Shown piece after piece: positions 30,000 through 38,257 of a stretch of 64,000 nt of DNA. Every line of letters starts with the position of its first letter. Within the stretch, counting starts at the first letter, position 1. This DNA is from Catenovulum agarivorans YM01 (GTDB taxonomy: Bacteria; Pseudomonadota; Gammaproteobacteria; Enterobacterales; Alteromonadaceae), in the NCBI RefSeq assembly GCF_000281085.1, contig NZ_JH767523.1, positions 210,771-274,770 on the forward strand, given 5' to 3'. The notes beneath the pieces were generated by a model, which did no database searches, was not told the origin of the DNA, and worked only from the letters and a program-made list of their open reading frames with translations. The position numbers and the translations under genes were made by a program.

Positions 30000-31526
30000 A
30001 TGTCGAGCACGACTCAACAATGTCAGATCGGTCTGATTGGTTTAGGCGTAATGGGTAAAAACCTAGGTCTTAACCTTGCAGACAATGGCTACTCAGTAGC
30101 AGCTTTTGACTTAGATGCAGAAAAAGTTCAAGGCATCTTATCTCAAGACGAAGTAGAGCGTGGTGATCAACCAGCTCGTATTACTGGCTGTACTTCATTC
30201 GAAGACATGCTAAGCAAGTTAGAAAAGCCTTATTTAATTATCTTATCTATTCCAGCTGGTAAACCAGTTGATATCGTATGTGGTAAGTTAATGGAATGTG
30301 GTTTATCACAAGACGACATCGTAGTTGATACAGGTAACAGCTTATGGACTGACACTGTAGAGCGTGAAGCGCAATACAATGGCAAGTTCATCTTCTTCAG
30401 CTGTGCAGTATCTGGTGGTGAAGTTGGCGCACGTTTCGGACCTTCATTAATGCCTTCTGGCGACCAAGCAGGCTGGGCACGTTTAGAGCCAGTATTAGAG
30501 GCTATCTCAGCAAAAGTTGACCCAAATACAGGTCTTCCATTAGTAAACAATGAGCCAGGCAACCCGGTTAAAGAAGGTGAGCCGTGTGCAGCATATATTG
30601 GTCCAACAGGTGCTGGTCACTATGTAAAAATGGTTCACAATGGTATCGAATATGCTGACATGCAATTAATCTGTGAAGCTTATGATAGTTTACGCAGTGC
30701 GTTAGGTTTAACTCCTAAAGAAATCGCGGCAATTTTCCGTGAGTGGAACAAAGGTCCGTTAAACAGCTACTTAATTGAAATCTCTGCTGAAGTATTAGAT
30801 CAAGACGATCCGGTAACTGGCGAGCCTTTAGTTGATAAAATTTTAGACGTTGCTGGTCAAAAAGGTACTGGTTTATGGACTGCTATTGGCAGTTTAGAAG
30901 TTGGTTCTCCGGCTATGGCTGTAACTGCTTCAGTATATGCACGTGCATTATCTGGTTTAAAAGACAACCGTGTTAAAGCTTCTGGTATTTTAAAAGGCCC
31001 AGAGGTTACTCAAGTTGCTGATAGTGAGAAAGAAGCTTATATCCAACGTGTACACGATGCTTTATATTGTTCAAAAATCTGTGCTTACGCACAAGGTTTT
31101 GAATTAATGAAAACTGCCGGTAAACAACAAGGTTGGGACTTGGATTTTGCAGCGATCGCTAAAATTTGGCGTGCAGGCTGTATCATCCGCGCAGTATTCT
31201 TACAATCAATCACAGATGCATTCAACAAAGATAAAGAATTACCAAACTTGTTGATGGATGATTTCTTCGCTGGTCAAATCGAGAAATTCCAGTCTAGCTG
31301 GCGTGAGTCAATTGTTGATGGTGTGCGTTTAGGTGTTGCTATGCCTTGTTTCACTTCATCATTGGCGTATTACGATTCTTATCGTAGTGAGACGACAGCT
31401 GCAAACTTATTGCAAGGTCAACGTGATTTCTTTGGTGCTCACACGTTCGAACGTGTTGACCAACCACGTGGTCAGTTCTATCATTTGAACTGGTCAAGTG
31501 ACAGAGAAATCGTACGCATTAAATAA
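30000..31526 (+). CDS. gnd: 6-phosphogluconate dehydrogenase (decarboxylating), with NAD-type cofactor loop
   Basis: Oxidative decarboxylation of 6-phosphogluconate to ribulose-5-phosphate. 508 residues, about 40 longer than E. coli Gnd, partly from an insertion in the segment [20 protein letters not shown] just before the conserved [23 protein letters not shown] (given here as adjacent motifs). Rossmann loop [12 protein letters not shown] is at 10-21. After beta strand 2 it reads AFDLDAEK (Asp37-Leu38-Asp39) where E. coli has IFNRSREK; the Asn-Arg pair there holds the NADP phosphate. VDTGN replaces the usual DGGN. C-terminal [13 protein letters not shown] and [12 protein letters not shown] are canonical. 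It overlaps msrB by one base. Confidence 0.95.
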   Translation: MSSTTQQCQIGLIGLGVMGKNLGLNLADNGYSVAAFDLDAEKVQGILSQDEVERGDQPARITGCTSFEDMLSKLEKPYLIILSIPAGKPVDIVCGKLMECGLSQDDIVVDTGNSLWTDTVEREAQYNGKFIFFSCAVSGGEVGARFGPSLMPSGDQAGWARLEPVLEAISAKVDPNTGLPLVNNEPGNPVKEGEPCAAYIGPTGAGHYVKMVHNGIEYADMQLICEAYDSLRSALGLTPKEIAAIFREWNKGPLNSYLIEISAEVLDQDDPVTGEPLVDKILDVAGQKGTGLWTAIGSLEVGSPAMAVTASVYARALSGLKDNRVKASGILKGPEVTQVADSEKEAYIQRVHDALYCSKICAYAQGFELMKTAGKQQGWDLDFAAIAKIWRAGCIIRAVFLQSITDAFNKDKELPNLLMDDFFAGQIEKFQSSWRESIVDGVRLGVAMPCFTSSLAYYDSYRSETTAANLLQGQRDFFGAHTFERVDQPRGQFYHLNWSSDREIVRIK

Positions 31527-31930
31527 TGAAAGATGATAAATATTGGTTAGAAACACTCGATGCTGAAACGTATCGAGTGACACGACAAGGTGGTACTGAG
31601 TACCCTTTTACTGGCAAGTTATTAAATAACAAGAAAACCGGTATTTATCATTGTATATGCTGTAAAACGCCGCTATTCACATCTGAACAAAAATATGACT
31701 CAGGGTGTGGCTGGCCGGCGTTTTTTGATGCACTAGATAAAAATAAAATAAAATTTTTAATGGATGACAGCCATGGCATGCACCGTACCGAAGTACGTTG
31801 TGCAGAGTGTGATGCCCACTTAGGCCATGTATTTGACGATGGACCAGATCCGACAGGCATTCGTTACTGCATCAACTCGGTTTGTTTAGACTTTAATCAA
31901 GCTGATAATGTCAAGCCGATTAAAGGTTGA
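31526..31930 (+). CDS. msrB: Peptide-methionine (R)-S-oxide reductase MsrB
   Basis: Repairs the R-epimer of methionine sulfoxide in proteins. 134 residues, single domain. Two CxxC pairs for structural zinc are seen (CICC and CAEC), with [12 protein letters not shown] for substrate binding, [13 protein letters not shown], and the catalytic Cys in [12 protein letters not shown]. Its ATG shares a base with the gnd stop (TAATG), so it is translated with gnd. Pairing a redox-repair enzyme with a dehydrogenase of the pentose phosphate route is a plausible but unproved link. Confidence 0.95.
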   Translation: MKDDKYWLETLDAETYRVTRQGGTEYPFTGKLLNNKKTGIYHCICCKTPLFTSEQKYDSGCGWPAFFDALDKNKIKFLMDDSHGMHRTEVRCAECDAHLGHVFDDGPDPTGIRYCINSVCLDFNQADNVKPIKG

Positions 31931-31939
31931 GCTTGTTTA

Positions 31940-32908
31940 TTAGTCGTTTGCTAGTTTTTGCCAAAGTCCTGCAACGTTTTTTCGCACTTCAAATTTTGCC
32001 CAAATGATAAAGTTTGCTTTAGTGCAAACACCGCGCTCATTTTTACCCATACCTTCTATGACTTTGTAGTGAACTTTGCCAAGCTTACTGACATACAGCA
32101 CTTTTCTGATTTGCCAATTTATACCGAGCTTACCATTACTATAAAAGCGTTGGACTTGTATTTTTTCCGGGTGGTGACTATCCACCTCAGCATGATTGGC
32201 CGCTTTGTCGAAAATATCCATCCAAGCGTCAGCGGATAGGTCAATATATGAATCGTGATCTTGCAGCGCTTTAAAAAAATCTTCATTGGTAATTTCATTT
32301 TTCCTGTCCGCAGGACTCACTATTGTTTTACGTGAATTACGGAAAAATAAATGTGCTGGGTATCGGCGCCAATTGAATAGGTAATTAACTGCAAATGCGA
32401 CTAAGACAATGGTTACGCAACTAACGAGTGTAGGGTAGATAACATAGCCATAACCAATAGTTGAAACAACATCTTCACTAAATACGGCGCCTAGCGCTGT
32501 TGCACCGCCAGGAGGGTGGATACAACGTAACTGTTGCATCAGCAATATTGCAAGTGATACAGCAACGATTGCTGCCAACAAGTTATTTTCGATATACGTA
32601 GCACTGGTTACACCTAATATTGCACTGATTAAGTGCCCACCAATGACCGGCCAAGGTTGAGAAAAAGTGCCATGTGGAACTGCAAATACTAAAACTGCAG
32701 TTGCGGCTATCGAGGTAACAACATAGGAATTTTGCTCAACTAAAGCTGTTGAGCCAATTTCACTACCAATTAATTTTGCAAAATATAAAACACAAGTAAT
32801 CCCCACGACAGATGTGAGTGCCGTTGCAACTACTTCAGACTTTGAAGCGCGTAACTCGGTTGCTCCAAAATATAAATAAATATGCTTAAATAGATTTTTA
32901 TTAATCAT
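31940..32908 (-). CDS. HPP family integral membrane protein with C-terminal soluble domain
   Basis: The first half (about 20-185) has several hydrophobic helices and the family motif CIHPPGGATALGAV, which names the HPP family; some plant-plastid members transport nitrite. The second half (about 190-322) is soluble and of unknown fold, with basic residues and no recognised motif; many HPP proteins carry CBS domains there, but I see no CBS pattern. The start at 32908 overlaps the preceding small membrane protein gene by 8 bp, so the two are probably one operon, divergent from a LysR-type regulator. Substrate unknown. Confidence 0.75.
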   Translation of the reverse strand: MINKNLFKHIYLYFGATELRASKSEVVATALTSVVGITCVLYFAKLIGSEIGSTALVEQNSYVVTSIAATAVLVFAVPHGTFSQPWPVIGGHLISAILGVTSATYIENNLLAAIVAVSLAILLMQQLRCIHPPGGATALGAVFSEDVVSTIGYGYVIYPTLVSCVTIVLVAFAVNYLFNWRRYPAHLFFRNSRKTIVSPADRKNEITNEDFFKALQDHDSYIDLSADAWMDIFDKAANHAEVDSHHPEKIQVQRFYSNGKLGINWQIRKVLYVSKLGKVHYKVIEGMGKNERGVCTKANFIIWAKFEVRKNVAGLWQKLAND

Positions 32909-33140
32909 TTAAATTTAGCGCTCTAAGGCAAGTTAACCTAACAACATAAGATACTTTGAATATTGCAGGTAATATCATAATTGAAATATGACCAACAATT
33001 TGTTGAGTTAATGAGAGGTATCGTTCATATCCATAGACTAAAGTTATTAGCGCCAGTGTCATCACTGTGCAGAAAAGCATCACTCTATTGGCGATTTTTA
33101 ATCGCTGCAAATTAATTGAATTTTTACCCATAAATCGCAT
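32901..33140 (-). CDS. Small membrane protein upstream of the HPP gene
   Basis: 79 residues (76 if ATG 33131 is used) with two hydrophobic segments, about 20-38 (VMLFCTVMTLALITLVYGY) and 50-65. The N-terminus is basic, suggesting the cytoplasmic side. I recognise no named domain. It overlaps the HPP gene by 8 bp, which supports it being real and coupled, possibly as a partner of the HPP protein. Confidence 0.6.
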   Translation of the reverse strand: MRFMGKNSINLQRLKIANRVMLFCTVMTLALITLVYGYERYLSLTQQIVGHISIMILPAIFKVSYVVRLTCLRALNLND

Positions 33141-33262
33141 GCACCTTGGTGGTGATTATTGCACTGAATTGGTGTTTTTTTATTGTATGGATTTATATGG
33201 TTTAGGTATAATGAATATATTTGCGAATTAATAACAAAAATAATGATATTAAAGAGGCGTGT

Positions 33263-34102
33263 ATGGACTATGTAAATGCCAAAACATTCTTAACTATTTG
33301 CCAGGTGCACAGTTTTAGTGCTGCGGCGCAAATGTTACACGTCACTCAAACCACAGTAACAGCTAGAATCAAAAATCTTGAACAGCAATTAGGCTGTAAG
33401 TTGTTTGTACGAAATAAGGGCGGCGCTAAGCTCACGGCCAATGGGCTGCATTTAGAGCCATACGCTCGGCAAATCGTTGAAACTTCATTGGCGATCAAAC
33501 GTAATATTCCATTGACCTATAATTTGGATAATCGGTTGGCGATCGGGTGTGACTTAACATTATGGAATCCAATAGCTGCAAAATGGTTGACAGCTATTCA
33601 AACATATTGGCCAGACTTAGTTGTTACCATGGATGTGAATGACTCAAAACACTTGTATGAAAAAATGCAAGATGGTTTGATTGATATCATTATTTCACAT
33701 CAAACTTTTTATAGTAAAAATACTCAAATAGACCACCTACTTGACGAAAAGTTAGTTCAAGTCCAGTCGTGTGATAGTCCGCTGCCGTACATATTTATTG
33801 ACTGGGGAGAAACTTTTAAAAAACTTCATGATCAAGCGTTACCTGAGCTTGCTATCAAAAAGCTGTCGATTTCTTTAGGCCCAGTAGCATTACAAATGAT
33901 TTTAGATAGTGGAGGAAGTGGCTATTTTAGAACGCGTGTAATTCAGCGCTACCTGCGCTCTGGACAGCTAAAATTAACACCGCAAGCGCCTGAGATCTCA
34001 TATCCTGTATATTTCGTGCACAATAGGCGCAACGATATACTGTTTGAACAGCTAAAGGTGCATTTACTTGAGGTGTTTGAGCAAATGGATAATTGGTTTT
34101 AA
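33263..34102 (+). CDS. LysR family transcriptional regulator
   Basis: 279 residues. The N-terminal winged helix-turn-helix is clear: AKTFLTICQVHSFSAAAQML, VTQTTVTARIKNLEQQLG, LFVRNKGGAKLTANG. The ligand domain from about 90 (NRLAIGCDLTLWNPIAAKWL, GLIDIIISHQ) follows the usual LysR layout. ATG 33263 is chosen because it begins at MDYVNAKTFL, the family register, after a GAGGCG site; an upstream TTG would add 14 residues. It is divergent from the HPP operon and is its most likely regulator; the effector is unknown. The 3' end overlaps the convergent gene by 4 bp. Confidence 0.88.
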   Translation: MDYVNAKTFLTICQVHSFSAAAQMLHVTQTTVTARIKNLEQQLGCKLFVRNKGGAKLTANGLHLEPYARQIVETSLAIKRNIPLTYNLDNRLAIGCDLTLWNPIAAKWLTAIQTYWPDLVVTMDVNDSKHLYEKMQDGLIDIIISHQTFYSKNTQIDHLLDEKLVQVQSCDSPLPYIFIDWGETFKKLHDQALPELAIKKLSISLGPVALQMILDSGGSGYFRTRVIQRYLRSGQLKLTPQAPEISYPVYFVHNRRNDILFEQLKVHLLEVFEQMDNWF

Positions 34103-35010
34103 TCTTGCCAAATTATTTGTGCTTGAGCATTGGCGGCTGCTTTTAAAATTAAAAGTGGCTGTGGGTTATTGCCATCAAAGCTAATGCTAGATGCCATCAT
34201 TAAATATGAATCGGCAAAATGATTGACCCAATGTGCCGTATAAGGTGCGTCTAATTGCTGTATGTTTGTGCGACTCGCTTTTGTGTGTATATCAAAACTT
34301 CTGTTTCCCCAGTTTGCCACGAGTAAGGTGTTGTTGTGGTAATCAATATCGAAAATCTGATTGCGATTGAGTGGGGCATTTTCGACTGTTTGACTAAGTA
34401 AGTTTGCCCATTGTTTTTGCACTTTGCCTCGCTGGTTAACTAACCAAGCTTGGTTTTCTCCCAACAATAACAAACCTTGTGCTACTTTTCTCAGCCGCTT
34501 GACTGGATGCGGGAATTCAAACGCTTTATCGACTGAGCCATCAGCTCTGTGTATCAACACATCTGGATACTTTACAAATATGATCTGTTGCTCTGATTGA
34601 AGATGAAATCCACCTTCACCTAATCGCCATTTGTCTTCAAACCATGGCCAAATGGTGTTTGTGCTATTGTCAGTATTTAACTTTAATAACTTAACATAAT
34701 TTTTGCTGCTACTTTGTTCATACCTGCGCTCAATAATATATAGGCTATTATTTTGTGCAGACAACATAAAATCACTGGCGTTATGTTTTGAAGTTAAAAT
34801 CACATTGACTTGCCTGCCAGCTTGCCAACTTAGTACTGATGATTTGTGGCCTGTATGGTCTATTGGAAATACATAAGGAAAGTAGGCTGTGTCGCCAATA
34901 GAAACAAGATTACCGGTTGGGTGGGCTCTCGCTGTACTAACTGCAGCCAAAGATAGCAGCAAGCAAGTTATCGAAAAAATACTATGTATTAGTTTAGCTG
35001 AAGGTTTCAT
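34099..35010 (-). CDS. Secreted protein, possibly beta-propeller, function unknown
   Basis: 303 residues with a Sec signal peptide (IFSITCLLLSLAAVSTARA, cleavage near ARA-HP). I do not recognise the family. The mature part is rich in beta-strand-like segments such as GNLVSIGDTAYFPYVFP, NSLYIIERRYEQ, GLLLLGENQAWLVNQRGKV and NTLLVANWGNRSFDI, spaced about 40-50 residues apart, which suggests a small beta-propeller sensing or binding something in the periplasm. It lies 9 bp downstream of the TonB-domain gene, so the two probably share a transcript. Confidence 0.6.
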   Translation of the reverse strand: MKPSAKLIHSIFSITCLLLSLAAVSTARAHPTGNLVSIGDTAYFPYVFPIDHTGHKSSVLSWQAGRQVNVILTSKHNASDFMLSAQNNSLYIIERRYEQSSSKNYVKLLKLNTDNSTNTIWPWFEDKWRLGEGGFHLQSEQQIIFVKYPDVLIHRADGSVDKAFEFPHPVKRLRKVAQGLLLLGENQAWLVNQRGKVQKQWANLLSQTVENAPLNRNQIFDIDYHNNTLLVANWGNRSFDIHTKASRTNIQQLDAPYTAHWVNHFADSYLMMASSISFDGNNPQPLLILKAAANAQAQIIWQD

Positions 35011-35019
35011 TCGCAGAAT

Positions 35020-35379
35020 TTATTGGCTTAAACGGAAATCAAGCTGGGTTTCTTGCCAAACTTTAACCGCTTTGCCATCAACAATACTTGGTTTGTATTT
35101 CCACTTTTGTACTGCTTTAATTGCTTGTCGGTCGAAAATAACTTCTGGGACAGATTCTATCACTTCAACATCATTTACTGAGCCGTACTCGTTGACGATA
35201 AATTTAAGTTTTACATAACCTGTTATGCCATCGCGAGCCGCTTGGGCTGGATACCTTGGCTCAATTCTCACAATTGGCTGCACTTCAGCTGCAAGCTCTG
35301 ACGCTAGATAAACTTTGGCGCTGGCTGTTAGGCTAGTAAAAGATAAGGTTGAAATGAGTAATAGAACAAACATTTTCAT
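35020..35379 (-). CDS. Periplasmic TonB C-terminal-domain protein
   Basis: 119 residues: a signal peptide (about 1-21, ending TASA) and then a single TonB C-terminal domain, with RYPAQAARDGITGYVKLKF, VNEYGSVNDVEVIES, and FDRQAIKAVQKWKYKP. It lacks the membrane anchor and Pro-rich span of a true TonB, so it cannot couple the ExbBD motor in the usual way. Free-standing copies like this are often called energy transducer TonB in annotation but may act in protein binding or cell-wall sensing. Upstream of the secreted propeller-like gene with 9 bp between them. Confidence 0.8.
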   Translation of the reverse strand: MKMFVLLLISTLSFTSLTASAKVYLASELAAEVQPIVRIEPRYPAQAARDGITGYVKLKFIVNEYGSVNDVEVIESVPEVIFDRQAIKAVQKWKYKPSIVDGKAVKVWQETQLDFRLSQ

Positions 35380-35542
35380 AGCTTGATTCCTTGCTAGTTA
35401 GTGTGCACAAATAATGCACTTATTTGTATTAATCAGTCAAAGGTTTATTTTATTGTGCTTAAAACTGCAATTTATATCCGGCAGTATAAACAGATTGAAT
35501 CAGCTCTTTATCGGCAGAGACTAAATTTGGTTTTCTGCACAA

Positions 35543-36187
35543 TTAATCACCACCACAGCCGCCACCACAACTACTACCGCCACCATCTGAACTGCCACCG
35601 CAGCCAGATCCTGAACCACAGCCAATATGCGAAGCACAATATTGATTACTACCTTTGATACTGCAATTAACTGAATATTTAAAGCCGTCTTCAATTTTTA
35701 ATAGTGTATCTAGCGCGAATAGGGTTGGTAATGCAGTTGGTGTTTTTGGATTAATCCGCTCTCTTTTGCAGGCTATTTTCCACGTATTTTTTATACCATC
35801 TTGCGCCAAGGTTGGTTTTTCCATGGCTTCTGCTGGTGTGTGGTGTAAAAAACGGCCAAAGGCTTTTTTACAAAAATGATTATATTCTTTAGTAAATAAA
35901 ATAAACTCATGCCAAGCAACATCAACAACTTGTGAGGGCATAGCGACAAATTTTTTATTGGCATCTAAACAAATGTGAAAATATTCACGCAAGCCTTTAA
36001 TGACACTTTGTATTTGCTGCTCGTCTAAATGTGGATATTTATTGGCAACTTCATCACTGAGCTTTTTCGGAAAAGTGTATGTGTTGATAAGTCGTTGTCT
36101 GTATTTGTACAACCTAGCTTGATTTAACAAATATACTGCGAGTAGGCAGATAACTGCACTCAGCGTTATAAAGATTATTTTTAACAT
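35543..36187 (-). CDS. Membrane-anchored protein with WH/HH motif domain and Gly/Cys-rich tail
   Basis: 214 residues. An N-terminal TM segment (about 4-22) is followed by a domain with VDVAWHEFILFTKEY (Asp89, Trp92, His93, Tyr102), Cys106 and FGRFLHHTP (His115-His116). This pattern resembles the glycine-rich-domain-containing protein (GRDP-like) family; assignment is tentative. The last 28 residues are almost only Gly, Ser and Cys, with Cys184, 190, 196, 207 and 211. The pairing of conserved His/Cys and a Cys-Gly tail suggests metal binding or surface cross-linking, but function is unknown. Standing alone in its region; ATG 36187 begins the TM anchor. Confidence 0.65.
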   Translation of the reverse strand: MLKIIFITLSAVICLLAVYLLNQARLYKYRQRLINTYTFPKKLSDEVANKYPHLDEQQIQSVIKGLREYFHICLDANKKFVAMPSQVVDVAWHEFILFTKEYNHFCKKAFGRFLHHTPAEAMEKPTLAQDGIKNTWKIACKRERINPKTPTALPTLFALDTLLKIEDGFKYSVNCSIKGSNQYCASHIGCGSGSGCGGSSDGGGSSCGGGCGGD

Positions 36188-36373
36188 TTGTTCTTCCCGA
36201 GAGCACAGAATGGTTGAAATTCATCCAATCAGTGCACTAATGTATTTTAAATTGTCCTTCAATGACAACTGAGTTTAGTGCAAATCATGTATTTTGTTCA
36301 AGCGTTGCGCAAATGCATGTTTCAACAAGTTGTATTTAGTTATTGACGTTAAGTTGAGCTCTGATTTGGAATG

Positions 36374-36416
36374 TTTCACCTCAATCGCATTAATGATTTA
36401 GGCTCATGAGGTGAAA
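36374..36416. repeat. Inverted repeat between two minus-strand genes
   Basis: TTTCACCTCA (36374-36383) and TGAGGTGAAA (36407-36416) form a 10-bp stem with a 23-base loop, 22 bp past the stop of the YCII-VOC gene. There is no T run on the minus strand, so it is not a standard terminator. Nothing else is seen in the 250-bp gap 36188-36437. Confidence 0.45.
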
Positions 36417-36437
36417 AATATGCTATTTGCTCAATGA

Positions 36438-37286
36438 TTATTGCGTTTGTTCATCAGGTAACATCAACATCCAAGATATGCCAAACTTGTCTTTTACTTG
36501 GCCAAAAAGAGGTGACCAGAATGTTTTTTCAAGTGGCATTATTATGTTGCCGTCTTGAGCTAATGCGTTGAATATGCGTTCAACTTCTTCAGACTCTGTT
36601 AAGGTTAATGCTATGCTAAACCCTTGTGGTTGTTCGTCTGGAGCACAACCGTCAGAGATAAATAACTCGTGATCCGCTACTTTAATTTGTGCATGCATGA
36701 TTTTTTGTTCGTAACCCTTAGGCAACATACCTTCAGGTATAGGATCAGGTGATTCATTAAAACGCATCATTAGAGTTAGTTCAGCACTCAAGTGTTGCTG
36801 GTAATAAGCAATTGCAGCTTCAGCTTGCCCGTTAAAAAACAGATAAGTGTTTAAGTTGGCTTGGTGCATTTTAATGGTTTGATTTAATTTTTGTTCGCGT
36901 TGCGCGACTGCTTGGTCAGGATCATTGTCGGCAAAATCAGCCATTTCGTAAAACGAGCGTATTTCAATGTCAGAAGTTTCTTTCATTGGATTAGGGCATT
37001 TTTTCACCCACTCTATCGCTTCTTCCATACTTTGTACTTGCCATATCCAATAGCCAGCTATAAGTTGGTTGGTTTCGCTAAACGGGCCTTGAATAACAGT
37101 TCGGTCGTCACCTTCAAAACGAATTCGATAGCCTTCACTGCTTGGTTTTAATCCGTCACCACTCATCATAATACCAGCTTTAACTAATGCTTCATTATAA
37201 CTGGCCATGGCTGTTAGTAACTCTTGACTAGGCAACTCACCAGCTTCTGAACTACTTGATGCTTTAATAATCACCATTACTTTCAT
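36438..37286 (-). CDS. YCII-domain / VOC (PhnB-like) fusion protein
   Basis: 282 residues in two parts. Residues about 1-115 form a YCII-related (DGPF) domain: MKVMVIIKASSSSEAGELPS, GEG-like GYRIRFEGDD, VIQGPFSETNQLIAGYWIWQV, AIEWVKKCPNP. Residues about 140-280 form a PhnB-like VOC domain: NTYLFFNGQAEAAIAYYQQ, MHAQIKVADHELFISDG, FWSPLFGQVKDKFGISWML. Both domains are usually separate proteins of about 120-150 residues near ECF sigma factors; here they are fused with no such sigma gene next door. Enzymatic activity is not established for either domain in this context. Confidence 0.85.
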   Translation of the reverse strand: MKVMVIIKASSSSEAGELPSQELLTAMASYNEALVKAGIMMSGDGLKPSSEGYRIRFEGDDRTVIQGPFSETNQLIAGYWIWQVQSMEEAIEWVKKCPNPMKETSDIEIRSFYEMADFADNDPDQAVAQREQKLNQTIKMHQANLNTYLFFNGQAEAAIAYYQQHLSAELTLMMRFNESPDPIPEGMLPKGYEQKIMHAQIKVADHELFISDGCAPDEQPQGFSIALTLTESEEVERIFNALAQDGNIIMPLEKTFWSPLFGQVKDKFGISWMLMLPDEQTQ

Positions 37287-37520
37287 CTTCTTCTTCCTTT
37301 TAATTTTTAGCTAATAACCCAATTGTAAAGGGCGTGTTTTTAATCGAGTGAAATCAATTTTCCATAAAACCATTTTGTTTTGATTCAGCCATAGTACTCC
37401 ACAACATTTTTCGACATATAGTAAACGGATAAACTCAATCTTTTTTCAAGTTTATCTGCTGGTATAGATTAGTCTAATTATGCTGAAAAAACGTCAGCTT
37501 ATGTAAAAAACGCAAAAATG

Positions 37521-37934
37521 TTAAAAAGGATGATTTAGTGCAGAGGTCAGTGTGCCTGCGGAATTTTGTTCAAGCGCTTGCTGGCGCTCTTCTTCTGTCA
37601 GTATGCCTGTGAATGGGGTATTTCTGCGCCAGCGGCGAAGCTGTGGGGTGTATTCAGTAAAACCTAAAATGAATGTATCAGTCAGTTCAAAATTGTCTAA
37701 GGTACTGAGCCAATGCAAATATTCGCTATAACTCAGCCGGCCTTGTTTAAATTTAGCTTCTATTTTGTCGCGTGCTAACTGTCTAAGTTCCGCTGAATTT
37801 AATAGCTTCTGTGCTATGGCTGCATGAATAACCTGAATTTGCCTATCTATGTTTTCATCTAACAAGCTCAGTTTTTTACTGCGCGGCTTAGTTTGGCGGC
37901 TGTGTTGTGAGCTTTTGTTGCGAGATGAAAACAT
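37521..37934 (-). CDS. Conserved hypothetical protein downstream of DUF3301 gene
   Basis: 137 residues, highly basic N-terminus (SSRNKSSQHSRQTKPRSKK), then a predicted helical domain (DENIDRQIQVIHAAIAQKLL, RLSYSEYLHWLSTLDNF) and RRWRRNTPFTGILTEEERQ. I do not recognise a domain; the basic head may contact nucleic acid or ribosome, as inference only. Third gene of a minus-strand cluster, 11 bp downstream of the DUF3301 gene. The 234-bp gap 37287-37520 on its other side shows no feature. Confidence 0.65.
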   Translation of the reverse strand: MFSSRNKSSQHSRQTKPRSKKLSLLDENIDRQIQVIHAAIAQKLLNSAELRQLARDKIEAKFKQGRLSYSEYLHWLSTLDNFELTDTFILGFTEYTPQLRRWRRNTPFTGILTEEERQQALEQNSAGTLTSALNHPF

Positions 37935-37945
37935 AAAAATTTGCT

Positions 37946-38257
37946 CTAGTTAATTCGATACGCTTCAGCGTTTACGTTAATTAATCTTTGGTCTATTAAT
38001 GATAGTTGACCTTGGCATAAATCTTCGCCGTTGCCGCTAAATTCAAAAGCAAATTGGCTATGCCATTCAATTAAATTGCGTTTAAACAGCTTAATACGAG
38101 TTTGCTTGCGGCTAACAGATACAAATTGCAAACCGTTACGCTCGCAATAATCTTGTGCATATGCAAGCGCTGCTTCGCTTTGTTTACGTAGTAGCCAAAA
38201 CTGCAAAATAACGGCAACAAGTAGTGCAATTACTAAAATATCAATGAGTTGTACCAT
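37946..38257 (-). CDS. DUF3301 family membrane-anchored protein
   Basis: 103 residues: one N-terminal TM helix (IDILVIALLVAVILQFWLL) and a small soluble domain with AYAQDYCERNGLQFVSVSR and FEFSGNGEDLCQGQLSL, the pattern of DUF3301. Function unknown. Overlaps the end of the DUF3549 gene by 17 bp. Confidence 0.8.
   Translation of the reverse strand: MVQLIDILVIALLVAVILQFWLLRKQSEAALAYAQDYCERNGLQFVSVSRKQTRIKLFKRNLIEWHSQFAFEFSGNGEDLCQGQLSLIDQRLINVNAEAYRIN

Noticed and set aside
35401-35658. Plus-strand reading frame rich in His and Tyr opposite the Gly/Cys tail
   Set aside because: It is the complement of the Gly/Cys codons and has no ribosome site; a shadow frame.
36374-36416. Terminator for the YCII-VOC gene
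   Set aside because: The loop is long and no T run follows on the minus strand; kept only as an inverted repeat.
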